The translations under genes were made by a program, and so were the position numbers. Of a stretch of DNA of 64,000 nucleotides, positions 51,671 through 61,489 are shown piece by piece. The DNA is taken from assembly GCF_009192765.1 (NCBI RefSeq), contig NZ_VOHQ01000004.1, positions 248,001 to 312,000 on the forward strand, given 5' to 3'. The notes under the pieces were generated by a model. It was not told where the DNA came from. It did no database searches and was given only the letters and a program-made list of their open reading frames with translations. How positions within the stretch are numbered: position 1 is the stretch's first letter; each line of letters opens with the position of its first letter. The DNA is from Agriterribacter humi (GTDB taxonomy: Bacteria > Bacteroidota > Bacteroidia > Chitinophagales > Chitinophagaceae).

Positions 51671-52269
51671 GTGCTAAAGATACGGAGAGGGAAGAAACCG
51701 GAAATGGATATGTTTGATTGTATCGTAGTATAGGTAAAGTAAAAAATGGGCTTTGGTCAATCATTAAAATTTGACTTTATGCTGAAGAAAAGATCATTGA
51801 TGAATATGCAAATGAGAATTACAGCAATTAAAATTTAAAGACGGGTAAAATTTTTAAAAAGATCGCAGAAAATATTTTACAAAGAAAACATGCAGATAAA
51901 AACGAAAAGTATTTTAAAGTTAAAGGGTCAGCTTTCGCCGACCCTTTAGTACTTACTAACCCATTAAATTCTTGCACTAAATTACAAATTGCTTAAACAT
52001 AACAAAATTAATTTTGGCCCCTGTGAATAACTTTTCATACCACAGGACAGCCTGTTTGCGCATTATAATTATATGTTAATCAGTATGTTATGGTTTTTTT
52101 TAAATTGCCCGAAGCTTAGTAAATTTCGTCAAGTTGGCAGTTATATTTTTTTTAAACTAATGCAACTGACAAAAAGACTTCATACACATTTGTTTCCCGG
52201 ATTTAATGTCAATAATCTTAAATGGTAGGTAGTTTGCTGTATTTAACGCATAATAAATATTCAAAAACT
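51671..52269. other. long gene-free region between radA and the protease gene
   Basis: About 600 bp of A/T-rich sequence. A hairpin AAAGGGTC...GACCCTTT (51922-51947) is directly followed by TTAGTA-CT-TACTAA (51945-51958), a compact version of the TTAGTA/TACTAA half-sites. A TTAGTAAA half-site occurs again near 52115. I see no ORF or known RNA; an unannotated small RNA is possible. Confidence 0.45.
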
Positions 52270-52953
52270 ATGGGATCAATTTGGGTGGTATCGCTCATTT
52301 TTGTGGGTATCAGTATGCTGGTAAGCATGCGCTTAAAAGGAAAATTTGCCGGTTACAGTAAAGTAGGACTTACAAGTGGCTTAAGTGGCAGGCAAGTGGC
52401 AGAAAAGATGTTAAAAGAAAATGGAATATATGATGTTGCCGTTAACGCCTCAAATGGCTTTTTAACCGACCATTATAATCCATTGAATAAAACCGTAAAC
52501 CTTAGTCCGGATGTGTATAATGGGGTGTCTGTGGCAGCCGCAGCGGTGGCCGCCCATGAATGCGGTCATGCCGTTCAGCATGCTACTTCCTACAGGTGGC
52601 TAATGTTAAGAAGCCGCCTGGTGCCTGCAGTGCAATACAGCTCTGTGCTGGTACAGTGGGTTTTAATTGGTGGCATACTCCTCATCAAGGTGTTTCCCTC
52701 GCTATTATTGATAGGAATTGTTTTATTTGCGCTTACTACCATCTTTTCTGTTATAACCCTTCCGGTAGAGTTTGATGCCAGCAAACGGGCCTTAGCCTGG
52801 CTGCAAAGAACCAATGTTACCAATGGGCAGGAATTTCCCATGGCGAAAGATGCTTTAAAGTGGGCTGCCATGACTTATGTAGTTGCGGCGATAGCTTCTA
52901 TAGTTACCCTTGCTCAATATATACTTATATACGCTGGCAACAGGAGAAGTTAA
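52270..52953 (+). CDS. zinc metallopeptidase, YugP family
   Basis: A 227-residue integral-membrane protease. The first helix starts at SIWVVSLIFVGISMLVSMRL, then YNPLNKTVNLSPDVYNG, and the HExxH site in AVAAHECGHAVQHATSYRW. Further membrane helices (about 125-170 and 195-225) follow. The family is of unknown substrate. I chose the ATG at 52270 since it places the first helix at the usual position; an ATG at 52222 is also in frame. Confidence 0.92.
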   Translation: MGSIWVVSLIFVGISMLVSMRLKGKFAGYSKVGLTSGLSGRQVAEKMLKENGIYDVAVNASNGFLTDHYNPLNKTVNLSPDVYNGVSVAAAAVAAHECGHAVQHATSYRWLMLRSRLVPAVQYSSVLVQWVLIGGILLIKVFPSLLLIGIVLFALTTIFSVITLPVEFDASKRALAWLQRTNVTNGQEFPMAKDALKWAAMTYVVAAIASIVTLAQYILIYAGNRRS

Positions 52954-52976
52954 ATAATTTTTATTTTATTATATGT

Positions 52977-53006
52977 ACTCCCGGCACGGCAACCGGGAGT
53001 GCTTTT
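52977..53006 (+). terminator. terminator of the YugP-type gene
   Basis: ACTCCCGG-CACGGCAA-CCGGGAGT hairpin (52977-53000) followed by GCTTTT. It separates two convergent genes. Confidence 0.7.
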
Positions 53007-53010
53007 GTCT

Positions 53011-53757
53011 TTATTTAAAGCTCCACACCGGGTTTTTTACATCGTGATAAAAAAGAAAGGTCCATTTTTCCCGTTGGCCCTGCTGCCACCATTGTTGCCG
53101 CAGCTCCATGCATTTTTTCCCATCATAATCGTATTTGGCTACAAACCTGCTTTTCATCTGGTGCAACTGGGGGGCGTCATCACCCCCGAAAAAAATAGTT
53201 TCCCCGTTTTCTTCTATCCAAAATACCTGGTGCCAGGGACTGTGAGCGCCGGTAACCTCGTAACGGATATAATCATCAATAACGCCATCTCCCTGTAAAA
53301 AATGTACATTGCCTGCATGCTGCAGTATTTCGATTTCGCCGGGTATATACGATGGCAATCCTTTTTGCAATGCAAACGATAATTCCTCCTGTTGTACATA
53401 ATAGGTGGCATTAGGAAAACTCAGGAAACGCTGGTTAAGCATTGTATCATTTAAGCTCACTCCACCCGCGTGATCTTTGTGCAGGTGGCTCATCAGTACT
53501 TTGGTGATATCTGATGGATTAATATCATTGTTAATGAGGTTTTGATGAATTTGAAGCGTGTCGCCGGCACTTAAAAACCCCAATCCCGCATCTATTAATA
53601 AAATATCTTTTGAAGTAACTACGACAAAGGGTTGAATTTCCACGAGCAGGCTTCCCGCAGGTCTTTGCTGAAGATCATCATTAGTAAGATTGAAGGGAAC
53701 AAATAATTTAGACTGGTCAATGGTAAAACTGCCTTCGCTTAGTGGAATAATTTTCAT
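53011..53757 (-). CDS. MBL-fold metallo-hydrolase
   Basis: A 248-residue metallo-beta-lactamase-fold hydrolase. The metal motif is SHLHKDHAGGVSL (HxHxDH), with further ligands in HSPWHQVFW (the HSPGH equivalent) and FFGGDDAPQLHQ. Relatives include lactonases, glyoxalase II and RNases; no subfamily signature settles the activity. Single gene. Confidence 0.9.
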   Translation of the reverse strand: MKIIPLSEGSFTIDQSKLFVPFNLTNDDLQQRPAGSLLVEIQPFVVVTSKDILLIDAGLGFLSAGDTLQIHQNLINNDINPSDITKVLMSHLHKDHAGGVSLNDTMLNQRFLSFPNATYYVQQEELSFALQKGLPSYIPGEIEILQHAGNVHFLQGDGVIDDYIRYEVTGAHSPWHQVFWIEENGETIFFGGDDAPQLHQMKSRFVAKYDYDGKKCMELRQQWWQQGQREKWTFLFYHDVKNPVWSFK

Positions 53758-53804
53758 AAGGCAAATGTATTAACGAATCTCAAATTTGAGATTTCAAATT
53801 GAAA

Positions 53805-55148
53805 TTACCTGAGCACCATCTGCCTGTCTTTATCCAAACGAAGCAGTATGAATATCATAATGCTGAAAGTTACCAGAGATAAACCCCCGTAACTTACAAA
53901 AGGAAGCGGGATACCAATTACAGGCGCCAGGCCCATTGTCATGCAAAGATTGATAGCGATGTGAAAGAAAAGTACAGAAGCCACTCCGTAAGCATAACAC
54001 CGGCTAAACGCACTTCGCTGCCTTTCTGCAATAGTAACAATGCGGAAAAGCAAAATAACGTAAATGGATAAGAATATCATGCTGCCCACAAACCCAAAGC
54101 CTTCTCCAATGGTACAGAAAATAAAATCTGTTCTTTGTTCAGGTACAAAAGCATAACGGGTTTGAGTGCCTTTTAAAAGTCCTTTTCCCAACAAACCGCC
54201 ACTGCCTATTGCAATTTTACTTTGCTTTACGTTATAGTTTCCGGCATCTCTTTTTTGGGGGGTATTCTTTTCAATATCGGCAAGCGCAGCAGCGTCTTTA
54301 GGAATATAATCCTTTCCAATGGTATCGTATATGCGTTTTACCTGGTATGGTTGTAATACATGATCAAAAATAAAAGGTACAGCAAAGCGCTGTATGCTTA
54401 CACAAATGGCCCAGATGGTAATGATCCAGAACAATACAGATTTGTAGCGTTTAATTTGCCGGCGCATAAAATAAGCGGCAAGCAGCCCAATGCCGGTAAG
54501 AATGAGCGCAAGTATATTGGGATCCATTAATAAGGTAGCTACTACCAGTATAGCAAATGAAAATCCTATTACCAGCACAATAGCAGGTAAGCCTTCGCGA
54601 AACATTACCAGGAAAAATGAAAAATATACCAGTGCCAGCCCGGTTTCTTGTTGCAATATAGCCAGCAAAGCCGGCGCCACTACAATAGATGCAGCGATTA
54701 ACTGCGACCGGAGTTTGGTGAAATCGGTTTCAATGCGCGACATATATTTTGACAGGGCAAGATTGGCAAACACTATGCATAGCTGTATGGGTTGTAGCTG
54801 AAAGGCATTACCGAATTTAATGATGGATTCGGTTCCTTTAATGTTTGAGTGGAATGGAAAAACCAGCAATAATAAAAATATACCTGCCGTATACCATAAA
54901 TTGGCTGTTGCCGTAAAAAACTTGCTGTCTGTTAATAGTATTACAACGCCTGCAAAAAGGGAAAACAAAAAAAACATAGTTTGTTTTCCATAATCGGTTC
55001 TAAAAGAAATGAAACTATCCACTATATTTTCACCTTCATTATAAGTGGCGGCAAAAATGCTTACAATGCCTACAAGGCATAATAATATATACAGCAATAG
55101 CAGCAAGCCGTCTATACCCTTCGATATTTCATTGTTGTTGGTTCTCAT
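53805..55148 (-). CDS. rodA: peptidoglycan polymerase RodA (SEDS family)
   Basis: Lipid II polymerase of the elongasome, 447 residues, about ten membrane helices. The SEDS motifs are present: AIGSGGLLGKGLLKG, the PEQRTDFIFCTIGEG loop and, near the end, GIPLPFVSYGGLSLVTF. A large loop of about 60 residues (VKRIYDTIGKDYIPKD) between helices is common in Bacteroidota. Its start codon overlaps the mrdA stop by one base (TGATG), so the two are translationally coupled. Confidence 0.96.
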   Translation of the reverse strand: MRTNNNEISKGIDGLLLLLYILLCLVGIVSIFAATYNEGENIVDSFISFRTDYGKQTMFFLFSLFAGVVILLTDSKFFTATANLWYTAGIFLLLLVFPFHSNIKGTESIIKFGNAFQLQPIQLCIVFANLALSKYMSRIETDFTKLRSQLIAASIVVAPALLAILQQETGLALVYFSFFLVMFREGLPAIVLVIGFSFAILVVATLLMDPNILALILTGIGLLAAYFMRRQIKRYKSVLFWIITIWAICVSIQRFAVPFIFDHVLQPYQVKRIYDTIGKDYIPKDAAALADIEKNTPQKRDAGNYNVKQSKIAIGSGGLLGKGLLKGTQTRYAFVPEQRTDFIFCTIGEGFGFVGSMIFLSIYVILLFRIVTIAERQRSAFSRCYAYGVASVLFFHIAINLCMTMGLAPVIGIPLPFVSYGGLSLVTFSIMIFILLRLDKDRQMVLR

Positions 55149-57331
55149 CAGGACGCTTGGTTTTTCAGGTGTTTCTCATCATTGATCCATATTGTATCTG
55201 CCTTACGGGGCGGTCTTTTAATATGTATGATCTTGTTATCCGGAAAAGCATGTGCTGAAGAAGTGTCGGCAGGTCTTTGTGCCTTCCTGTTGTTCACGGT
55301 TTCTTCAGATGCTTTTACTTTTACAGGCTGAGCTGCTTTTACAGGTTTTTTTTCTTTGATTGTATATCCCCTTAGATATTTTTTGATGTAACTGCTGTCT
55401 TTCCTCAGGTTAAAATAAAAATAAGCTCTTGTAGAATCCGCAATGAATTGTTTGCGTTTAAGGTAGGAAGGCATAAGGTTGGTATTGGATATTCTTTCTA
55501 CCTCTTTCATCCGGTCGGTTCGTATAGAATCTGTAAGATATTTTTCTATCAAAAAGGAGGCGATGGGAGATGCCCATGTAGAACCAAACCCTGCATTTTC
55601 AACTGCTACGGCAATGGCAATTTTGGGATTTTCACGTGGCGCGAAACAAACAAACATTGAGTTATTGGGAAGTTTGATGCGTTTACCATCCAGAATAGTA
55701 TATTTTTCAGCAGTTCCCGTTTTAGCGCAAATACTTATGCCCGGAACCTTTGCACTTCTGGCCGTTCCGCTTTCCACCACATCCTGCATGCCGGCATGAA
55801 TGGCTTCGTATGCTTCATTTGGTATATGCGTGAGCGCTGCATGTTTTTCCCTGAATTTATTAAGTATAGAATCCTTTGCGGTTTCGTTTTCAATTTTTTC
55901 AACAAAATGCGGGGTGTAATAATAGCCTTTATTGGCAATGATGCACATGGCATTGGCCAATTGAACAGGAGTTACCTGCATTTTATCCTGCCCTATACCC
56001 AGGGTAACATTGGTGCATGAATTCCATGATCCCCTGTAGTCTTTATCATATTCAGTGGTATCCGGAATATTGCCAGGCAATTCATTGGGGAGATCTATAC
56101 CTAATTTTTTACCCCAGCCAAATGCATTCATATATTCTTCCCAGCGGGCATACCCTTTTTTTACACTTCTGTCTTTGGAATTATCCAGTGTTAGCCTGTA
56201 TATCTGGCAGAAATAAGAGTTGCATGAATTGGCTAATGCCAGGCGCATATTGGCCGCATGTCCTGGATTATGGTGTTCGCATCTTACTAATCTTGCACAT
56301 CCATGATAGGCGCCGTTACATGCTACACCATAGTCGGCAGTGATAACCCCCATATCAAGCGCAACCAGTCCGCCAATAGGTTTAAATGTAGAGCCCGGCT
56401 CATACATACCTCTTGTTGCACGGTTCATAAGTGGTGCAGATACATCTAATGCTAAGTTTGCGTATTTTTTCTGGCGTGTACTCCCTGTAAGGTCATTCGG
56501 ATCGAATGAAGGTCCCGACACCATAGTGAGAATGCCCCCTGTTTGGGGATCAATAGCTACTATGCTGCCTACTTTATTGGCCATTAGTTTTTCGGCTAAC
56601 TGCTGTAGTTCAATATCTAAGTAAGTGTACAGGTTGCGGCCGGCCGATGCAGCGGTATCGTATTTACCGTTTTCCCACGATCCCTGTAAACGGTTTCTGT
56701 TATCCTTAATCAGGTTTTGAATACCTCTTTGTCCCATCAGCACACTTTCATAATATTGCTCCAGCCCCGACCTGCCTACAAAATCACCCATCTGGTAAAA
56801 ATAATTGCTTCGCCGGATAATGGCTGTGTCTACCTCGCCAATATCGCCCAGCAAATGGGCGCCGGCATTATACAGATAATTTCTTATTGGTCGTTCAATC
56901 AGTGTAAATCCGGGGAACCGCCAGATATTCTCCTCTAATTTGGCCTGCAGATCAAGTGAAAGCAACCCTTCAAAAACAGAAGGCCGGTAGCGCCCGTTTT
57001 TGATGATAGCTGTAATTATCCTTTCCCTGAATTCGGCTGTATCTATACTTAAAAGTTTACATAAAAAAAAGGTGTCTACCTTTCTTACTTCGTAAGGAGT
57101 AACAGTAAGATCATAAATGATAGTATTGTTCAGGATGGCTTTGTTATTCCGGTCAAAAATAATTCCCCTGTCGGGATATACCACTTTCTTGTATACTGCA
57201 TTATCGAGCGCCAATAACTTGTACTTATCAGAAACCACCTGAAGTATAAACAAGCGTCCCGCAATAATTAAAAAAGTGGCCGCAAAAATGAGCCTTATAA
57301 TAGTTTGTCGTGATTGATTAAACGCAGGCAT
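55148..57331 (-). CDS. mrdA: penicillin-binding protein 2 (elongasome transpeptidase)
   Basis: A 727-residue class B PBP. One N-terminal membrane helix, a PBP dimer domain (about 50-240, including YPDRGIIFDRN), and the transpeptidase domain. Active-site motifs: STFKPIG (the SxxK serine), SCNSYFCQ (SxN), and KTGTAEKYT (KTG). A basic proline-rich tail follows (about 660-727). Cross-links peptidoglycan with RodA during elongation. In operon order mreB-mreC-mreD-mrdA-rodA. Confidence 0.97.
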   Translation of the reverse strand: MPAFNQSRQTIIRLIFAATFLIIAGRLFILQVVSDKYKLLALDNAVYKKVVYPDRGIIFDRNNKAILNNTIIYDLTVTPYEVRKVDTFFLCKLLSIDTAEFRERIITAIIKNGRYRPSVFEGLLSLDLQAKLEENIWRFPGFTLIERPIRNYLYNAGAHLLGDIGEVDTAIIRRSNYFYQMGDFVGRSGLEQYYESVLMGQRGIQNLIKDNRNRLQGSWENGKYDTAASAGRNLYTYLDIELQQLAEKLMANKVGSIVAIDPQTGGILTMVSGPSFDPNDLTGSTRQKKYANLALDVSAPLMNRATRGMYEPGSTFKPIGGLVALDMGVITADYGVACNGAYHGCARLVRCEHHNPGHAANMRLALANSCNSYFCQIYRLTLDNSKDRSVKKGYARWEEYMNAFGWGKKLGIDLPNELPGNIPDTTEYDKDYRGSWNSCTNVTLGIGQDKMQVTPVQLANAMCIIANKGYYYTPHFVEKIENETAKDSILNKFREKHAALTHIPNEAYEAIHAGMQDVVESGTARSAKVPGISICAKTGTAEKYTILDGKRIKLPNNSMFVCFAPRENPKIAIAVAVENAGFGSTWASPIASFLIEKYLTDSIRTDRMKEVERISNTNLMPSYLKRKQFIADSTRAYFYFNLRKDSSYIKKYLRGYTIKEKKPVKAAQPVKVKASEETVNNRKAQRPADTSSAHAFPDNKIIHIKRPPRKADTIWINDEKHLKNQAS

Positions 57332-57341
57332 AAATATCCCC

Positions 57342-57872
57342 CTATATGTTTGTCCTGAACTTCTGTTTCCTGTAAAATAGTATTTCCGTGATCATGATCA
57401 ATAAAAAGCTAACGCCTGTAGTAGCTATAACCTTGCCTAAGAAGTACCAAAAATTTGCAAATTGCAGCCATTCTAAAAAAACAAGGTAAACATTATGAAT
57501 AAAAGACAATACCAGCACATACACAATATATGGAGACCATCCCATGCTGGAAGGTGCGGGAGCAATATAATTAAAGTCTGAATCTTCTTTTGAAATAAGA
57601 ATATTGATCATAAAAGGACGAAGGTAAGCTACTAAGGTGCAGGCAGCGGCATGAAGCCCGGGTGTTTTAGTAAAAAAATCAAGACTAAGCCCAAACAAAA
57701 AGCCTGCTAAGGTTAATGAAAGCCTTGGTATTTTAAAAGGCAGCCATAGTATAAAAAGGAAATACAGGTAAGGTGTAATAAACTGGTGAAGAGGTGGTAT
57801 TTTATTCAGGATAAATACCTGGAATAATATAAAAATTATAAAACGGATAATATTTTTCAATAGTTCACTCAT
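57342..57872 (-). CDS. mreD: rod-shape protein MreD
   Basis: A 176-residue membrane protein with five or six helices (IIRFIIFILFQVFILNKIPP at the start). Sequence is weakly conserved across phyla; the family call rests on length, hydropathy and its place between mreC (3 bp upstream) and mrdA. Member of the MreBCD scaffold. Confidence 0.9.
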   Translation of the reverse strand: MSELLKNIIRFIIFILFQVFILNKIPPLHQFITPYLYFLFILWLPFKIPRLSLTLAGFLFGLSLDFFTKTPGLHAAACTLVAYLRPFMINILISKEDSDFNYIAPAPSSMGWSPYIVYVLVLSFIHNVYLVFLEWLQFANFWYFLGKVIATTGVSFLLIMITEILFYRKQKFRTNI

Positions 57873-57874
57873 CT

Positions 57875-58723
57875 TTACTCCTGTTTGCGTGTTGCTTTTT
57901 CTAAGGCGTCCTGTTCCTCCTTTTGCAAATTTTTTACGGCATATACAAATTGAATATTAAAAAAATTAGTGGATGGTTTTATATTCATCAAATAAAAGTT
58001 ACTGCCTGCCTGGCTTACAATTTCAACAATAACACCTATAGGCTGCCCGGGAGGGAAAGTAGAGTACCTGCTGGTTACAACGGTATCGCCTTTCTTTGCC
58101 TGGGCCGATTTGGGAATATTTCTGAAGGTAAGAAGCTGGGGATTTTTGCCATCCCATTCCACACTGCCCGTTTCACCTGTTTTTAACAGGCTGGCGCTTA
58201 TGCGGCTTTGCCGGTGTAATAGGCTCATTACTGTAGCCATATTCGGGCTTACGTTTACTACGGTTCCAACAACTCCCGCGGGGCTAACTACAGCCATATC
58301 TTTGGTGATTCCCTGGTTGGTTCCACGGCTTATAGTTAAATAATTGGTTTGTGAAGTAACAGAATTGTTAATGACCTTGGCAGGAAAATACAAGTATCGC
58401 CGGTATTGTTCAAGCGAATCTACTTTTATAGAATCCACTACAATTTTGGTAGTAGTGTCTGCGGGGAGAAAATCATCTTTTAATAAATTACGAAGCTTTT
58501 GATTTTCTTCAACAAGTAATGCATTGGTTTTTTGGAGTTGAAAATAGTACTCAACGGTGTTGTATTGTTTGCTTATTTTGCCGGTTACTTCGCCTGCAAC
58601 ACCCATAAATGCCGCTTCATGAAACCTGTTATAATGAAACAGCATATACAGGGCAACCGCCTGCATTATAATAAAGATGAGGAAATTAAAATAACGCCTG
58701 ACAAAAAGAAAAACATTTCGCAC
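57875..58723 (-). CDS. mreC: rod-shape protein MreC
   Basis: A 282-residue bitopic protein: membrane helix (about 10-30), a coiled-coil region (YYFQLQKTNALLVEENQKLR, residues 56-75) and a periplasmic beta-barrel domain with the family motif PAGVVGTVVNVSPNMATVM. Binds MreB, PBP2 and RodA. It sits 87 bp after mreB and 2 bp before mreD. Confidence 0.94.
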   Translation of the reverse strand: MRNVFLFVRRYFNFLIFIIMQAVALYMLFHYNRFHEAAFMGVAGEVTGKISKQYNTVEYYFQLQKTNALLVEENQKLRNLLKDDFLPADTTTKIVVDSIKVDSLEQYRRYLYFPAKVINNSVTSQTNYLTISRGTNQGITKDMAVVSPAGVVGTVVNVSPNMATVMSLLHRQSRISASLLKTGETGSVEWDGKNPQLLTFRNIPKSAQAKKGDTVVTSRYSTFPPGQPIGVIVEIVSQAGSNFYLMNIKPSTNFFNIQFVYAVKNLQKEEQDALEKATRKQE

Positions 58724-58810
58724 TTGGTTGTGTTTTTACAATTCTACAGTTTGAATACCGCCGGTAAAAATGTTTTCACAGAGGGAGGTGTAGAATCAGC
58801 AATAGTGTTA

Positions 58811-59836
58811 TTATCTCATTACAAAGGGATAGCGTTGATAATTTTTAAGCGCAATGCCCGTTCCTCTTACCACGCTTTTTAAAGGATCATCGGCTACATG
58901 TACGGGTAATTTAATTTTTTGGCTTAATCTTTTATCTAAACCGCGAAGGAGCGCACCACCACCTGTAATGTAAATTCCCCTGCGATAAATATCGGAAGCC
59001 AGTTCAGGAGGAGTGGTTTCCAATGCTTTAAGAATAGCTTCTTCAATTTTGAAAATACTTTTATCCAAAGCTTCAGCAACCTCCTGGTAGCTCACCATAA
59101 TTTGCTTGGGTATACCTGTTACCAGGTCGCGCCCATTAACCGGAAGGTCATCGGGAGGATTGTCTAAGTCTTTCATTGCAGCTCCTATCTGTATTTTTAT
59201 CTGTTCTGCTGTTCTTTCTCCAATCAACAAACTGTGGTAGCGACGCAGCGCTTCCATAATATCTGCGGTAAATTCATCGCCGGCAATTCTAATGGACTGA
59301 TCGCAAACAATGCCTGCCAGCGCAATAACCGTAATACCCGTAGTTCCGCCGCCAATATCTACAATCATATTCCCCACCGGTTCTTCCACATCTATACCTA
59401 TTCCCAGGGCTGCCGCCATGGGCTCATGCAATAAATATACTTCTTTGGCGCCTGCCTGCTCCGAACTGTCTCTTACCGCACGTTTTTCCACTTCGGTAAT
59501 GCTCGAAGGAATACAGATCATCATCCGCCAGCTTGGGGGAAACAGGGGCTTTTTGGGATAGATCATTTTGATCAGTTCCCTTATCATTAGTTCGGCCGCG
59601 TTAAAATCGGCTATCACCCCATCTTTTAAAGGACGTATTGTGCGTATACTTTCATGGGTTTTTTCATGCATCATCAATGCCTTTTTGCCCACCGCAAGTA
59701 CATTTTTAGGATTATTCCTGTCTAATGCTATAATAGAAGGTTCATTTACTACTATCTCATCGTTATGAATAATAAGGGTATTAGCCGTTCCCAGATCTAT
59801 AGCAATTTCCTGTGTAAACCAGTTGAAAAGACCCAT
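58811..59836 (-). CDS. mreB: rod-shape-determining actin homologue MreB
   Basis: Actin-like ATPase of 341 residues that directs lateral wall growth. Phosphate-1 motif IDLGTANTLIIHN (residues 13-25), phosphate-2 VDIGGGTTGITVIAL and adenosine motif ITGGGALLRGLDKRL are intact. The N-terminus MGLFNWFTQEIAID is typical of membrane-binding MreB. First gene of the operon, transcribed from the promoter at 59876-59905. Confidence 0.98.
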   Translation of the reverse strand: MGLFNWFTQEIAIDLGTANTLIIHNDEIVVNEPSIIALDRNNPKNVLAVGKKALMMHEKTHESIRTIRPLKDGVIADFNAAELMIRELIKMIYPKKPLFPPSWRMMICIPSSITEVEKRAVRDSSEQAGAKEVYLLHEPMAAALGIGIDVEEPVGNMIVDIGGGTTGITVIALAGIVCDQSIRIAGDEFTADIMEALRRYHSLLIGERTAEQIKIQIGAAMKDLDNPPDDLPVNGRDLVTGIPKQIMVSYQEVAEALDKSIFKIEEAILKALETTPPELASDIYRRGIYITGGGALLRGLDKRLSQKIKLPVHVADDPLKSVVRGTGIALKNYQRYPFVMR

Positions 59837-59875
59837 AATTGATATTGGAGAAATGTGGTTCTAAAATAATGTTTG

Positions 59876-59905
59876 CAAAGTTGTTGTAAATAATTTGAAA
59901 TACAA
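59876..59905 (-). promoter_or_regulatory. promoter of the mre operon
   Basis: TTG (59905-59903), 19-bp spacer, CAACTTTG (59883-59876; one mismatch to TAnnTTTG). Transcription start near 59869, giving a leader of about 33 nt before mreB. The 213-bp gap 59837-60049 holds nothing else I can identify. Confidence 0.55.
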
Positions 59906-60049
59906 CGGCAAAACCTTGATTTTTATTGACTTTGAGGGAAATAATTTTTTTTCATATCTGCGGGCTACCGCTTAATGATTGCTATTTTCCCGGCTGTGAT
60001 TGTTGCCGGTGGCTGCTTATGTACGCGATTGTCAGTGGGCTATCGCATT

Positions 60050-61330
60050 TTAATAAAATTCGTATCCTATATCCGAACGGAAATGCATGCCATCGAATTC
60101 AACAATATCAAGGATAGCTCTTGATTTTTCAACAGCTTTTTGCAAAGTATTTCCAAAAGAGGTTACAGCCAATACTCTTCCCCCGTTGGTAACTGTTTTA
60201 TCATCTTCCTGTTTGGTGCCGGCATGAAATACAATAGCATCATCTTCCTGGAGCAAATCCAGCCCATCAATGAGCAGTCCCTTTTCATATTCACCCGGGT
60301 AGCCCCCGCTTACGGCTACTATCGTTGCCGTTTGCCTGTTATCTGTTTCCAGCTTTATTTCATGCAGCTTTTTTGCGGCCGTAGCCTCAAACAATTCTAC
60401 CAGGTCATTTTTTAACCTGGGCAACACGGCTTCCGTTTCGGGATCGCCCATACGACAGTTATATTCAATAACATAGGGGTCGTCTCCTACCTTTATTATC
60501 CCAAAAAAGATAAATCCCGCATATTCAATCTGCTCTTTTTTTAACCCGCTGATCGTAGGATCAATGATGGTGCTGGTTATCTTTTGCATAAATGTTTCTG
60601 TGGCAAAGGGTACAGGGCTAATAGCACCCATGCCACCGGTGTTCAGCCCTTTATCTCCTTCATCAATCCGTTTGTAATCTTTGGCTTCCGGCAGTAGTAC
60701 ATAATGTTCTCCGTCTGTTAGTACAAATACGCTTAATTCTATTCCGGAAAGAAAATCCTCAACTACTACCTTTTTACTGGCATCCCCAAATTTGGCCTGC
60801 TGGATCATCAGTTCAAATTCAGCCATTGCTTCTACATGATTCTGGCAAATGATCACGCCTTTGCCTGCCGCCAGTCCATCGGCCTTTAATACAATTGGCG
60901 TGGCATGTGATTGCAGGTAGGCAATGCCGTCTTCATAATTATCTGCATTAAATTCCCTATAAGCGGCAGAAGGGATTTTATGCCGCTGCATAAATGCTTT
61001 GGCGAAGGCTTTGCTGCCTTCTAAATTTGCGCCTGCTTTTGAGGGTCCGATTACAGAAATATGCTGAATAGCAGGATCATTTTTAAAATAATCATAAATG
61101 CCCTTCACTAAGGGTTCTTCCGGACCCACTACTACCATTTCAATGGTATGTTCAATACAAAATTGTTTTATTCCATCAAAATCTGTGACTGCCAGCTCCA
61201 CATTGGTACCACAAAGGCTGGTGCCTGCATTACCCGGGGCGATAAATAATTTTGTGCATCGGCTGCTCTGACTCATTTTCCAGGCAAAAGCATGTTCGCG
61301 TCCACCGGAGCCTAATAATAAAATATTCAT
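60050..61330 (-). CDS. purD: phosphoribosylamine-glycine ligase
   Basis: Second step of de novo purine synthesis: joins glycine to phosphoribosylamine with ATP; 426 residues. Nucleotide loop MNILLLGSGGREHAFAWKMS, ATP-grasp segments GLAAGKGVIICQN and EYNCRMGDPETEAVLPRLKN, plus the substrate motif GPSKAGANLEGSKAFAKAF. Complete and standard. Single gene, divergent from the first peptide transporter. Confidence 0.97.
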   Translation of the reverse strand: MNILLLGSGGREHAFAWKMSQSSRCTKLFIAPGNAGTSLCGTNVELAVTDFDGIKQFCIEHTIEMVVVGPEEPLVKGIYDYFKNDPAIQHISVIGPSKAGANLEGSKAFAKAFMQRHKIPSAAYREFNADNYEDGIAYLQSHATPIVLKADGLAAGKGVIICQNHVEAMAEFELMIQQAKFGDASKKVVVEDFLSGIELSVFVLTDGEHYVLLPEAKDYKRIDEGDKGLNTGGMGAISPVPFATETFMQKITSTIIDPTISGLKKEQIEYAGFIFFGIIKVGDDPYVIEYNCRMGDPETEAVLPRLKNDLVELFEATAAKKLHEIKLETDNRQTATIVAVSGGYPGEYEKGLLIDGLDLLQEDDAIVFHAGTKQEDDKTVTNGGRVLAVTSFGNTLQKAVEKSRAILDIVEFDGMHFRSDIGYEFY

Positions 61331-61489
61331 AGCAATAAACTTATAGTAAAGAGTTGCGAAAATAGAACGATGTTGTTTTAAAACTTCATTTTTTTTACAA
61401 GCGGAAGTATTCTAAGTAATAGCTGTCCCAAAATAAGCATTATATTGAGGTGCAGATCAGGAACATTACATCCATAAAACCATTGATGA

